This document shows, one piece after another, positions 39,685-51,682 of a stretch of 64,000 bases of DNA. The notes beneath the pieces were generated by a model. It saw nothing but the letters and a program-made list of their open reading frames with translations, did no database searches and had not been told where the DNA came from. This stretch comes from Zopfochytrium polystomum. Its lineage: Eukaryota; Chytridiomycota; Chytridiomycetes; Chytridiales; Chytridiaceae. The first letter of the stretch is position 1, and each line of letters opens with the position of its first letter. The stretch covers positions 124,001 to 188,000 of the forward strand of contig JAIVFJ010000093.1 in assembly GCA_025765615.1 (NCBI GenBank). Reading direction: 5' to 3'. A program made the translations under genes and the position numbers.

Positions 39685-41811
39685 CTACGCTCTCGGCTGG
39701 CCCCCAACCCTCGAAGAAATGAACACGTGTGCCCGCTGTCGCCACGTCATCAAGGTCAGCCAAACCATCGACGTACACCCCGGCCTCGCAGACGCTGGTC
39801 CAGAAGCGCCATTGCCACCCGCATGGGATGACAGATCTCTGCTCAGAACCACCGCGAGCATCGCGGCCAGCGAGATCATCAGGAACGGCACGATGGGGTG
39901 GCCGATCCGCGATCCCAGTTCCCAGAACATGCCGGCCATGGGCGGCGCGAGGCTGCGCACGGCAGCGGCCATCGTGGCCGCCATTCCGTGTGCTGCGCCG
40001 ATGGCTTCGGTGTGGACGGAATCGGATATCATTATGATTACGCTGTAAGGAACAGGCACGCGCGCGACATTGTCAGCTCAAAGAGAAGTGCGCGAAAAGC
40101 GGACAAGGCGGATCCTCACCTTAAATACGAAGTGGCTTCGGCGACGCCAAGCACAATGGAGGAAAAAAACACCCCAACCCAAGTGAATGAATTGACCTCA
40201 TATCCACCCATCAAACCAGACAGGATGCAAGGCGGAATCACAAGCGACATTCCTAGCTGGTAGCTCCCGAGCACACCCAGACGAGCAGCCATGTGCCGAT
40301 ACAGCAGCACTTGCGTGGTCAGTTTGGAGACAGCAATGACTGTCATGGCGAGTGATGTATAGAAGGGTTTTAGTGCGAGTCCTCCAGCCGCGACGCTCGA
40401 CGAGTGCAGCAATGGCAGTGCCGTCACCCAAGCCATATTGCAAAAGGCTATCAGCATCTACAAAAGAAAAAATAGAAGAAGGGCCAAACGATGGAGTCGC
40501 GTGTGAGAGGTAGAACTTGGTGGCGGAGGCAGCCCCGCGTCGTACTTACATAAAAGCAAATTGGCAAAACGACAGACGCGGTGAGCGGCCCGACAAAGGC
40601 GCGCATCCCTCTTTCAAAGATGCCGCCTCCCGCTGCATTTCCACCTTTCCCGCTCTGGTTTGGAAGGCGCTTACGACCTGTCGTCGGAGAAGATATGTCC
40701 GCTGCCAAAGACTTGGCAGCAGCCCCGTCGTCCGCGGCGGAATCTGTCGCGAGCGTGGCTGCATCTTCATCTTCGTAGGCGTCGTCCCCGTCGTCTTGCC
40801 GAACACGAGCGTATGTGCTCGCTTTCGCTGCCGATGCCTTTTCGGCGTTTGTAGGCAACCGGAGTTCGCGCGGCTCGCGGAGATACCGCCAAACAAAAAA
40901 GGTGCAAAAGAGGGTCAGCGCCCCGGCAAATCCGCAGGCAAGCAGGAAAGGGTGCGTGGTGAAAATGTCGCTGTCTGGTTGAGGCGCATCTGGGTCGCGC
41001 GTCGAGCTCGCTTTCGAGGACGTGAGTATGCCCCCAAGGAGAGGACCCGCGATGCCCGCAATAGCTGTGGCGCAAAATGTTATTTCGAGGAAACCCCCAA
41101 GCCGTCGATCAATCAGGTGGGAGAAGTGGAAGTGCACAACTCACAATAAACGGAACCATAGTGGGCGTAAGCCCACGCTCGACCGCGCGAGTCCTGAAAC
41201 AGCTCTCCGAGACCCCCTTTCGCAACGGTGGAATTACCGCCAAAGACGCCGGCCAAAACCCTGCATGCGACGGCAAAGTAGAAGGATCTTGTTGATCCCA
41301 AAGCAAGGACAGATACCGCAGCGACGAGGAGTCCGGCCATCAGAATGATCTTGCGACCGTACCTATCCGACCACGCGCCCCAAAGAACGTTCATAACCAA
41401 AAGGGGAAAGTAAAACGCGGCGGAGAAGGCCCCCGCTCGCGCACCGATTTCTGCCGGCGCAATTAGATGGTGAGGATCCGAAACGTAGTACTGGGCGACC
41501 ATGTAGGGGGCCAGCGGAGTGAGCATCGCCTCGGTGACAGCTTCGGGGAGAACCGCAAGAAGCAGCATCAGCAACTGCCAAGAGGCCTCTGCGGACTGTG
41601 CGGGCGATCGCGAGTTTGCCGCCGTCGTTGGGGAGACGAGCCCGTCGAGATCGACGTCGGTGGAGGACGGGGAGGAGGTGGTGGAGGTCGGCGTCCAGCT
41701 CCTGCCGGCCGTTTGGTGCATGGGGATGTTGTCGGCATCTTCCTCTTTATCTGCTGGCGCAGCAGCAGCAGCGGATGGCGGATACGAGCTGAAGGGTCCC
41801 TTGGCAGTCAT
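39685..41811 (-). CDS. major facilitator superfamily transporter
   Basis: Four exons on the minus strand: 41145..41811, 40550..41064, 40120..40457 and 39685..40042. The product has 625 residues and keeps its frame through GT-AG introns. After a hydrophilic N-tail of about 80 residues come hydrophobic helices. The MFS motif A equivalent between TM2 and TM3 reads GAWSDRYGRKIIL. RVLAGVFGGNSTVAKGGLGE (TM4 region) is typical of the fungal drug/metal facilitator branch that includes ZIFL-like proteins. The central cytoplasmic loop is unusually long and acidic (around RVRQDDGDDAYEDEDAAT), and the second six helices follow it. The substrate cannot be deduced. The gene is divergent from CFAP251, with 465 bases between start codons. 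Confidence 0.88.
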
Positions 41812-42276
41812 AATGCCCGTGGCAGCGGTTCAGCAAGTAGCGGAATTCGTCGCCGTCGTCGTCGTCGTCGTCGACGTCGTCGACGTGGCCGCGGTCGTCC
41901 TCGGGTTCCACCGATGTACGGGAAGAGGGCTTGGAGGGCGATAAGGGGTTTCGGTTTTTTCCTCGCCGCCGCGGGCTCGGTTGTGTGAGTGTGAGTTGAG
42001 TGTGCGTCGCGCGGCACTCTTGGCCCAAGCTTTTCTTTTTTTTTGTGTTTTTTTTTTCGCGTTTGTCTTTGCCGAAATTGTCTGAAGCACAACTTAACTA
42101 CTCCGCCTGAAGGTTCTGCGAAGGCCCGCGCAGCGATCCTTTCGGGACCCCGTGCGACGCACACACACAAGCCAGCTTCATCCAATCCGCCCACTTGTGA
42201 TCCGGATATACTGCATAAGTAGTGAGGAGGAAATTGCCTGCGGAGCCAGCCGACCCAGCAAGGTTTACCCTAAGAA
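41812..42276. promoter_or_regulatory. divergent promoter region between MFS gene and CFAP251
   Basis: 465 bases separate the two start codons, so both promoters must lie here. It has a GTC/GAC trinucleotide repeat at about 41848-41890 and a T run near 42034-42058. No specific factor site was recognised. Confidence 0.5.
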
Positions 42277-45200
42277 ATGGACACCCGGGGCAACGTCTTG
42301 GTACGCAATATATCTCTTGAACGGCCCCCCTTGTCGAAACTTCCTTTAACGCCAAATGCTCGTCCACTGATTATTTTAAACCCGCTCACCTCTCCAAAGG
42401 CCCTCAGTTGGACTTTCGGTTTCAACAGCACCATTGTGGGCGGCGTTCACAATCTCTCAGACGGGAATTCCAAAAAGGTCTGCTAGTGCGGTCTGATTGC
42501 TGGGATGCATTTATTCAGTTCGAAAGTTTTCATATTTTTGTGTAGGTCTTGTTCTATGCGTCTTCGCATACCGGCGTCCTCTACGATTGGGTCAACTCTC
42601 GGCAGCAACTTTTACAGGGCCATGTGAGTATCAAAGGAAGCATTATCGGAGAACGAACCCTCTAAAATCCCGGACTTTCCTCGCTATCGCAAAGTGCAAC
42701 GAAATTTGCGCCACCGCCGTTACTTCTGACAAGCGCTGGCTTGTAACCGCTGAAAAGGGGCCGAACCCCGTTTTGATTATTTGGGACACGGCGCCGCTGA
42801 GCAGCCATCTTCCCAACGCGACCGCAAGCGGGAGCATAGCGGGAGGTGCGACAAGTAATGGTCCATCCATCGGGCATTCCACCGGACGAGATCGCGCAGG
42901 GTCCGTTGTGACTGGTGGTCACTTGGGCGGGATGCCGAACGCGTTGCCCATCAAGACAATATTTGACATTCACGAAGGACACGGGGTGGTAGCGGTCGAG
43001 TTCACTTTTGATTCCAAGTATCTTTTGACTCTTGGCAACGGTACGTGTTGGGGAAATTCCACCCGTCATTTGCCAAACCGAGTCGCATTTTTCACGATGT
43101 CACAGAACCGAAACAAACTATTGCAATCTGGGAGTGGACAGCGGAAGCCTCCAAGCCGCTGTGTCAGATAGAAGTCGGCGGCGAGAGGCAGGTGAGTTTG
43201 GCCTTGAAGGGCTTCTCATTCCAACCCAAGCTCTTTCAAGAAATGCATTCGATCCAATCCCGACGACATTTACGAAATCATGACGAATGGTGATAACTCA
43301 GTGTCATTCTTCACCTGGGACAGGGAATCTGGGATCTCACAACATGTCCCTGTTTTGAATTCAAAGTAAGTACTCAAAATGAGGACTTTCTTGTATGCTA
43401 TTCACACAATTCCTCGCCACAACTTTAGGGACTTTAAGCATGCGCCATCTCTCTTCACGTGTTCCGCATTCATTCCGACAACGAGTGAATCATTAACGGC
43501 AACGACAGATGGCGATGTTGTGGTTTGGACCAACAAGTCGTTGAACAATCTCAGCAACGAACTGGAGACGGGGCAGAAAGCTGCTATTAAATTCATGAGG
43601 TTCCACGCGCTGATAAACAGTAACGAATGCTTACGCTCACGGGTTCCTCGGCTAGGCTGCACGGAGGCGCTATAGACTTTGTGACAGTTGTTAATAAACA
43701 CTACATAGTCACTGGCGGGAATGACGGCTTTGTCAAGATTTTTGATCTCCAGGTTGGCCGCAGAACACTTGTTTGTCTCCCAGCTCACCGAATTCAAACT
43801 CTTAGTTCAGGCTCGTCCAGTGGTTCGAAAAGTTCAAATCTGGTCCTGTCATTTCCATCTCGTTTAGCACAAGCAACCGACCAGACTCTGCAAGTTGAGC
43901 GACTTGACCGATGCAGGCGCTGATTGATCTCACCGACGTCTTGTTATCTCCGTTTAAGGATTTACCACCGAGCACGGAAGAATACCAGAATTCGTCGCGG
44001 CTACACAGCACGCCAAAGTGTTTCTGGTCAGCGCTACGAATCCACCAACGGCTGTGGACTCGTGGGTTGAGGATGGTGAAGAGGCAGACGAGGGGAGCAG
44101 AGGACAGCAACAAGCGGAGGTAATGTCTCCGCCAGCGGTACTGTATGTGTGATATCTTTGTGGCATCAAGGCTGCGGAGATATCGGTGATTCTGCAGGGT
44201 CAATTCGACAAGGTGTATGCGCTCTCCGCACACCCCAACCAACCGCTGTTCGTTGTCGGCGGATACAGCGGTTCGTTTTTTCTTTCTTACTTTTTCTAGC
44301 CACTTTCAGATAGAGCTTACATTTTTTGCGTTCTTCCCTTTGATCTTCGGCGAACATTCAGGTGTCCTGCAATTGTGGGACTACTCGACGAAGGAAGTCG
44401 TGGCGACCCGGCGGTTTGACGCTGTCGACGAAGACGAGGACAAGCACGCACTCTCTCATTCTCCCAAAAAGGCGTCGAAGCAATCAACAAAGGAGGAAAC
44501 GCCACAGGCCCTCAAGATCCGAACAGCTACTTTCTCGAGTGACGGGTCTCTTATTGGTACCCTTGCTTGAAACGAGAAGTTGCAAAGGTAAACTGACGTC
44601 TACTCTTCAGCCGTCGGGCTCGAAAATGGAACAATAAGGATATTGGGTACAGCGACACTCGAAGACGCAAGGCCCACCGGCAACTCCCACGGCGGGAGCT
44701 ACTGGTCGGTGTCAAAAAAACCCATTACGCACGCGCTCTTTTCAGAGTGTGGAACGATGCTGGCAGTGGCAGACGGCGGGTACGGAGTGTCGGTCCTGAA
44801 GAAGGAGAGTGTTGTAGGACCGCGGCGTGAGATTGAAGGAACAGGGGAGGCGATCGAACGACTCGCAGCGGGAAAAGTGTCGTATCACTGGGTTCTCATC
44901 GGAAGGTGCCAGGCGCATTACAAAGACATCATCAGTAAGTTGGCTGTTTCAACGAGAACACGTTTTCTCTTCCTCTCTTCCTCCCCCGACAATATTCGAA
45001 TCCTTGCAAACGCCATCTGCAGCCCCTAATGCCCCCCTCTTCCTCTTGTCGAACTAACAATCATCTAGACCTTATTTTCACACCACCGAACGACCCGGAC
45101 GGCCTTCCCAGCCTCCTATCCATATCGCTCGACCGCCACGCCGCAGAGTACGACCTCGCGGCGTCCAGCATCACGCGCGGAGTAAAACTCAAGAGCCTGA

Positions 45201-45739
45201 AACGCATCGAGCAGTCCGCGCGGCCGCTGGCGGCCACCTACCACAGCAGCCTGCACCCGCACTCACTTTCCACCCCGCCAGCGCCGCACCCCAGCGCGCA
45301 CGGTGCCAGCTTCCTCCACACGGCGCCGTCATCGACGTCGGCGGCCGTCGCCGATGGAGCAGCGATAGGAGCCGCAATGGCACCACACGCGCCGCCGTCG
45401 GCTGCGGCTGCGGCGGCGGCGGCCGAGCGGTTTATCCTAACGGCGAACAGCGAGTTCAAGCTCAAGTTCCACAACGCGCGGACGCAGCTGTGCCGCAAGA
45501 CGGTGCTGGGCCCGACTTTTGGCGGCGGCCCGCTGACGGAGCTCGCGGTCATGCCAGACGTCGAGGGCGATGTTTCGCGGATGGTGGCGTACGCGACCAA
45601 GGAAAGGGTGGTGGGGTTGACGAGGCTGCCGTTGGACGGTAATCCGCATCGCTCGACCGGCGTTATTGCTCATCCTTGCTCCGTGAGTGGTCACTTTGCG
45701 CGTGCAGTTGAGATTGAATGCCGGTGTTCTGATTTCACT

Positions 45740-45776
<37 letters not shown>

Positions 45777-46671
45777 GATTTCGAAAATCGTGTTCGTGCA
45801 CGATGGCAGCCACCTGCTCACAGCCGGTATCGAAGACTCGGTCGTCAACTTTTGGACGATCCACGCCAACGCCTTGGACGCGCAGATAGGGCTCGGCGGG
45901 AAAGACCTGGAGCCGTTCTTGAGCATTCTCGACGAATCGGGGCTGGGTACCGATGGCCCCTTTTACCGGGAGATGGAGGATTACTTTTACTACGCGCAGT
46001 TGCGGAGGTAAGCGGGACGCCCCATTTCTTCCTTCCAGTTCGCTCCGCGGTTTCCCGTTTCATTCCCTTTCCTTCCACTAAACGGACTCCTTCCCAGCCA
46101 AGGCGAAGACGCGACGTCGACTCGGCTCATCCAAGACAAGGTCAGCCTGCATGAGGTGCCCAGCATCATGCAGGCGATGGGGTTCTACCCGTCAGAGCAG
46201 GAAATCGACAACCTCGTGAACGAAGTAAAGTACTCGTCGCTGGACGCCGGTGTTCTCGTCGACAGCGTAACGTTTGGAGAAATCATTCGATGTGGGTTTT
46301 GGGCTCGCCCCTTCCCATTCCTGCTTGCGAATTCCTCCAAAATTTCCTGCCGCTTACAAGCCCCTTCTCCACCTAGTGTTTGTAAACCACCGCCCGGTCG
46401 TCGACTACACCGAGGCCGACATCCTCGCGGCAGCCGGCTGCGTCGCGCGGCTGGAAGAGTCGCGGATCGGCGGCGGCGGCGGCAGCGACGGTCACGGCGG
46501 CGGAGCGGCCTCGCCGATGGAGCTGTCCGACACTCTCACCAAGGACGGGCTCATGGCGCTGCTGCAGCAGTATGGTGAGCCTCCCCTGCCCCGCCCGGCG
46601 TCTGTCCCTCCCTCCCAGGTCTACTTAGCTCCTCGCCCACCTGCCTCCCGTCTCCCACTTTCCCCCCACCC

Positions 46672-46706
<35 letters not shown>

Positions 46707-47093
46707 GGCGAATCCATGTCCAAGCAAGACTTTGAAGTCGCGTTCCGCGCACTGCTGCAGCACGACCCGGCGCGGAATGGCGTGTTCCCCGAGTCGCTGA
46801 CGGCGCACGAGTTTGTGCGCGACGTGCTGGGGCTCGTGCCAGTGTCGGTGAAGGCGGGCGGCGGCGGCGGCGGCGCTGGCGGGGCGGGGGGCCGGAACGA
46901 CGGCGCCGGTGGCGACGGGGGAGGCGGCGAGGGAGGAGGCGGCCCCGGCGGAGGTGGGTCGGCGGCGTCGGCGTCCAGCAGGGTGACCAGCGCGTCGTCG
47001 ACCTCGGCGGCGTCCGGCGGAAGGCGCCAGGTGGGGTTTGTTGCGGACAGGGTCATGCCCGCGGCTGTTGGAAACGGCGCGCAAGCGCAGTGA
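42277..47093 (+). CDS. cilia- and flagella-associated protein 251 (WDR66 type)
   Basis: Seventeen exons: 42277..42477, 42546..42623, 42695..43040, 43106..43191, 43241..43365, 43429..43599, 43656..43752, 43806..43893, 43959..44119, 44198..44270, 44362..44556, 44611..44934, 45069..45682, 45778..46007, 46098..46291, 46377..46574 and 46708..47093. Together they encode 1188 residues, close to animal WDR66. WD repeats run through the first two thirds: LSWTFGFNS, VTSDKRWLVTAEKGPNPVLI, YIVTGGNDGFVKIFDLQ and HLLTAGIEDSVVNFW. The domain LPLDGNPHRSTGVIAHPCS is rebuilt across an intron. The C-terminal third has EF-hand-like segments (VSLHEVPSIMQAMGFYPSEQ and DTLTKDGLMALLQQYG), the architecture of CFAP251, a calmodulin- and spoke-associated complex subunit. 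The C-terminal tail is Gly/Ser-rich. The protein acts at the base of radial spoke 3 in motile axonemes (family knowledge). Confidence 0.92.
45742..45774 (+). repeat. (AC)n microsatellite at an intron acceptor
   Basis: AC dinucleotide tract occupying the end of CFAP251 intron 45683..45777; the acceptor AAG follows it directly. Confidence 0.85.
46673..46704 (+). repeat. poly-A tract at an intron acceptor
   Basis: About 32 A residues on the sense strand immediately before the TAG acceptor of the last CFAP251 intron, where a polypyrimidine tract would be expected. Confidence 0.85.
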
Positions 47094-47374
47094 TGAAATA
47101 AAATACATACAGTGAATGAACGAAAGCAGAGGTCTGCAAGGTATGCGCGTCGCGGTCGAGTGAATGTGGGCAAGGGCTGGATCTCAGTGGACCGGAGAAA
47201 TCGTGTGTATTGTCCTCTTGGCCCTTCAACCACAGCCCTTCCTGATCACATCAACACAGCCACGCAACTGCCACTCCCGCCCGGCCAACCCACCTCCTCC
47301 GTGTCCCCGTCGGGACGTTCAAAGCAAACACCGCGAAGCGCATTTCTGACCATCTTCGACACCGGGGAGAAGCG

Positions 47375-47405
<31 letters not shown>

Positions 47406-47511
47406 GGGCGAGAGAGGTGGTTGCCCACATAAACACCACCAAGTATCGCCAGGTCGTCTCTTCCCACGCACGCCCCCCGCCGACTTCTCCGTCCCCAAGG
47501 AAGCATTTTTT
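47094..47511. other. convergent intergenic region
   Basis: Tail-to-tail spacer between CFAP251 and CK2 beta with an A run at about 47376-47403. No gene supported. Confidence 0.6.
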
Positions 47512-48312
47512 TCAGGCGCTCTCCTCCGACGGCGGCAGCGCCAACCGCTTGGCTTGTGCCTCACGGATTTCATCCTGTTTCCGCATCTCATTCGCAATGC
47601 TGTGGACCTTGAACCCAAAGATTTTTGGCACGTAGCGATCGGGGGACCTTGCCGGCGCCAGCTGCGGGTAGACCTGAATGAGCAGGTGGGGAAATGTGGT
47701 TCCAAAGTATGCGCCGTCGACAAAGGCGTGGCGACGGGAGGGCGGGGAGTACACGTCTTCGCAGCGCGGGCAGTAGAGCATGACGTTGCGGACGCCGGGG
47801 ATGTCGGAGAGGCCGACGGGGAGGACGGGTTGGTTGTGGCAGAGGACGCGGGGGCAGCGGCCAAATTCGGCGTGGCGGACTTTTTCGAACATTTTGAGCT
47901 GGCCGCGGGTGGTGATGACGTAGCGGGCGTGGATGAGGCCGTAGAGGTGGCGGGCGGCGGAGTCGACCTCGGTGCGGTGGGATGCTGCGTCCGCTTGCTG
48001 GGCGTTGTGCGATGGTGACGGTGAGGAGGAGGAGAAGGGAGCGGAGGCGGACGCTCGGTTGGGTCCGGTGAAGGATGGTTTGCCCAGGGTCGGGTTGGGG
48101 TACGTGAGATTGTCGAAAGTCGAGGGATCGACCGGCTCCGTTAGCAGCTCGTATGCTTCGTTGTAGTGAGGGACTTCGGTGTTGAGGCCAGTCAAGTTGA
48201 ATCTATCCTGAATATATTCGTCGTCGACCTCGCAAAAAAATTCGTTTCCTCGCTGTGAGAGGAACCAGTCGACCCAGTACACTGATGACTCGGCGGATTC
48301 CGACCCCGACAT
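47512..48312 (-). CDS. casein kinase II regulatory (beta) subunit
   Basis: A single-exon regulatory subunit of protein kinase CK2, 266 residues. I chose the ATG at 48312 because the product then starts MSGSESAESSVYWVDWF, matching the family N-terminus with its early acidic/serine region. RGNEFFCEVDDEYIQDRFNL and LNTEVPHYNEAYELL are diagnostic. The dimerising zinc site is intact: Cys153, Cys158, Cys181 and Cys184 (in CPRVLC and CPRC). An insertion of about 40 residues rich in Ser/Ala/Pro (residues about 78-112) lies between the acidic loop and AARHLYGLIHARYV. The same frame stays open upstream to about 49011, but nothing conserved is encoded there, so it is probably 5' UTR. The subunit dimerises and recruits CK2 alpha. 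Confidence 0.96.
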   Translation of the reverse strand: MSGSESAESSVYWVDWFLSQRGNEFFCEVDDEYIQDRFNLTGLNTEVPHYNEAYELLTEPVDPSTFDNLTYPNPTLGKPSFTGPNRASASAPFSSSSPSPSHNAQQADAASHRTEVDSAARHLYGLIHARYVITTRGQLKMFEKVRHAEFGRCPRVLCHNQPVLPVGLSDIPGVRNVMLYCPRCEDVYSPPSRRHAFVDGAYFGTTFPHLLIQVYPQLAPARSPDRYVPKIFGFKVHSIANEMRKQDEIREAQAKRLALPPSEESA

Positions 48313-49034
48313 TGGATCCTGTGCGGCATGGAGGCAAAAGTCATGGGTTACGACGCAATTAGTGCTGATTTCCTTGGCCACCCAAGGCTTGCCACGATCT
48401 GAGAGTTCCAACACAAGAATGAGGAGAGGAGAGGGTGGGGGAGGAAGTGGTGGAAGTAACCAAGACGGCCCAGCGGCGAACGGCCAAGAGCGGGCAGGAT
48501 CTGGCTGGCGAGGACAAAGGGGGGGGGGGGGGGGGGGGCTGAGGGGGTAATTGGAGGCGGGATGCAGGTACAGAGAGAGCAGGTGATCTGTCGATGCACT
48601 AGCAGCAAGGGCGTTTGCGGTCTGCAGTGAGGATGGCGCTTCCCTCCCACCTCCATCTTCGTTGCGGCGAGTGGAAGTTCGGGGTGGTGCGTGACAAGTG
48701 CCCCTAGCACAGCTCCTTCTTTCGCTCGTTGGGCGGAGACAGGCAAAAAAAAAATTATGTGGAATAGAAAGCATACGACGTTGTACTAAGTATCCGAAGG
48801 GGTGCGAGCAGAGGAGGGCCGCTGAAACACCCAGAGTCGAACTGGAAAACGCAACTGCAACCAACAGCGAGGAATAAGAAGGGAAGAGAAGAGCTGAAGG
48901 ACAGAACCAGAGGGAAACGACAGACAGAGAGAGAGAGAACGAGAGTGAAATGTCGAAGAGGCGAAGAAATAAAGGCGAATCGAAGTACATAGGACGCATC
49001 TTCATCCGCATGGGAGTTGGGCGACGGGTGCTGC
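48313..49034. other. upstream region of CK2 beta and 3' flank of the Pus1-like gene
   Basis: Contains a G-run of about 20 nt near 48519-48538. The reading frame continuous with CK2 beta remains open but is unconserved. No separate gene supported. Confidence 0.55.
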
Positions 49035-51429
49035 TTAGTAGGCGTAAAACGGGTCTCCTTCGCCGGGCATCCGAAGGAAGTTGGTTTGCCGCTTCAAAAC
49101 ACCGCGCGAGTTCAAAAAATGGGTGTACAGGAAAGCGTACGAGTCAATGCGGCGAAGCCACTCGTTGAAGCTGTGATTGCGGCGGAAATGACAGGAGTTC
49201 AATTAATGCTTCGGTGTGGAAAAACGTTCAACCATTTCAGGATACTAACTGCATGTGCTCCTCTTCATCGCGGTAGATCCTGTCGTGCACGTAAGACTTG
49301 CGGAATCGCTCGACAACGTCCTGGAACGGAAAAATAGTTTACATCTGCACGTAATCGGTACTCCGGAGAAAACCAACCTTTTCGTCGTCGAATGTGATTT
49401 TTTCCGATGCCGGTCGCGTCGGAGCATCGTTGTAGTCGTCATAAGAGGGCTGCAGATCACAAAGGTTTCTTTAATTAAATTCCCTCGGAAAAGCGTCCAA
49501 CAAACTCACAAGTTCGAAAATCATTCCAGTGGATGGGCATTCAGGAACTTCGAATTTTCCGACACCAAAGCTGCCAGCGACGAGGCTCCGGGGTGTGTTC
49601 GTCCTGATAACCATGATGGCTAACGCGACCATCTTGCGGAACTGGAACCTGGCAAAGGCTTTCGCCCTGATTTTGATGCGAACAAATTCCATACCCGCCG
49701 CAGGTTCGCCGGCAGGTCGGATTTCCGGGTTTGACATTTGCATGTCCATAACACGGATATAGCAACGGCCGTCTTCATACTCGGCTCCAGGGATGAAGTT
49801 GTGCCAGTTGTGGGTGCCACGGTAGATTGCGATAATATTTCGAAGAGACTCAACCTGCTCGGGCGTCATGCGGTAGGAGCGAAGGGTGGCGAGAGATGCG
49901 GGCGTTTGCGGAGTGAGGCGGACAGGGTCAAAGTATTGGGGCCCATTGTCCGCTTCCTCCGCAGTGTACTCAACGTCATCTGCAAAGTCTCCGTTGCTCT
50001 TGCGGCGAAGGTCCCTCGAGCGCTGGCGGGAGCGGGGTCTGGATCGCGAACGGGACTGACCTGAACTTGCACCAGCGTTCACGCTTTCGACAGAGTCAGA
50101 GGCCAACACGCCGCTCGATCCCCCACCGCTTTTTTTACGCGAAAGAGACTTTGATCCAGAGCTGCGACCTTTCGAGCAGAGAGAGTGTGTGCGAAAGTGT
50201 AAGAAAGAGAAATTTGAGTATGAGTTTGCCATCTTACCTCGGAACTGGTCAAAGAAGCGAGTTATGGCGTTTCCTCCAGCGCCTGCATTCGGAGAGGTTC
50301 CAAATTCGGCACCTTGCGCTTGTCCTTGCCCGCTGGCGTGCCGCGGTGAGGGAGGGGGGGATACCTCCTGGGCGTACGCAGGCAATTCATCCGCGTGCGG
50401 CCGCGGAAGTGATCCTTGCCCATGGCGGGAATTGGTCCGGCTGAGTCCGCGTTTCAGAGTCGTAAAAAGGTTGCCGGTGCCAGAACCGTCCTCTGTGGGA
50501 TTCGGGTCCGGGTACAAGCTATCCAACACCTCACGAGACATTTCGGGTTGATACTCATTCCGGTATCCTGTCTCTGGAGGGGGAGGGGCGAACACATACG
50601 TCTGCCAACGATAGCAACCACTGTGAGAGGCGAACTACAGTACTGTTGTTCTGGTGACTTACAGGAATGACATACTCGTACGTCCGGATCTCGCAAGACC
50701 GCCTGGCACTGAAAGACTCGGCTGGTCGGACAATCTTGAACACTCGAATCGTTTCGGGCAGAATAGCGTTCATCGCCGAGGGAGATGGAATCTTGACGTT
50801 GTTGCCCACTGCCAGATTGAGTGGATTCAGCGTGATTCAGCCGCTTTCATTTAGACCGAACGACCGAACTACAAACTAACCCATCTCCAAGGAAATAACC
50901 TGGCGAGCAGCATGCTCGCCTTCTTCCGTAGACGAGGCTCTGGAAATGTTCAGCAGCTTTGGAAAAAGCGGGTTCTTTAGGGCTAGGGAATCCACTGCGA
51001 AGTGCAGAGAGGGCCAATACCGTGATCTGCTCGCCAGTTGCCGACTGGCCCGCCAACGTGGCCAGAGCAGTAAGGAGCTCGTTCTCAATAGTCTTGCCTC
51101 CTTTGGACCTGCGTCAGGGGGCATGTGAAGTGGCAGATCAGCACAAAAAAAAGGTCATGCGCATAGATCAACCCCATGCGCCTCACAGCAGATCCCATTC
51201 AATGATAGATTAATTGATCGAGTGTCAAAATCGATGGGGTGGGGGGTTGGGTTGCGACCCGTGCAGAGCGCACAAAGGGGAAGGAAGCGACGGGTCGCAG
51301 GGAGGCAGGCCCAGGCACGGCCACGCACCTTTCGAGTCCGTTGTACCCATCACCATTGTAACCGAACAGGATGGCGATGCGGGTGGTTGGCTGGACTGAG
51401 GCGGTGGTGGTGGTTGTGGTCGTTGTCAT
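49035..51429 (-). CDS. Pus1/TruA-type tRNA pseudouridine synthase homologue, catalytic Asp replaced
   Basis: Nine exons on the minus strand: 51329..51429, 51021..51108, 50881..50956, 50663..50808, 50238..50601, 49510..50168, 49378..49449, 49250..49320 and 49035..49170. The product has 570 residues. The exon 3 start is ambiguous: 50974 also keeps the frame but leaves an intron of only 46 nt. Family features: IAILFGYNGDGYNGLE, KTIENELLTAL, HAARQVISLEM, LPETIRVFKIVRPAESFSARRSCE followed by RTYEYVIP, THNWHNFIPG, and FARFQFRKMVALAIMVIR near the end of the catalytic domain. In Pus1/TruA the catalytic loop reads R-T-D-K-G-V-H-A; here the aligned residues read S-S-T-E-E-G-E-H-A (around 50935-50910), so Asp becomes Glu (about residue 74). 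A disordered Ser/Arg-rich insertion of about 120 residues splits the domain. The protein may be non-catalytic or have altered chemistry. Confidence 0.85.
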
Positions 51430-51682
51430 CTCCAGCTGCTGTAAGCCGCCTGCCTGTGTTGGACGGGTGGGTTGGTTTTTCTTGGTTTTTTTTTTTTTTC
51501 TTCTTTTTTTTTTCTGTTTTTTTTTTCCATTAATTTTTCTTTTTTTTTTTTGATGTTTTGGGACCTATGCATATGCTCACTTCTCACTTTTGTCTTTCGT
51601 TTGCTGGTTCTTTTCCTTTTTCCTTTTATTTTTTTCATTTGAATGAAAATGACTTTGAGCGTGACAGAGATGCAAACAAACA

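Noticed and set aside
48313..49011. Open frame continuous with CK2 beta upstream of its Met
   Set aside because: No conservation with the family, which starts at the chosen Met; treated as untranslated.
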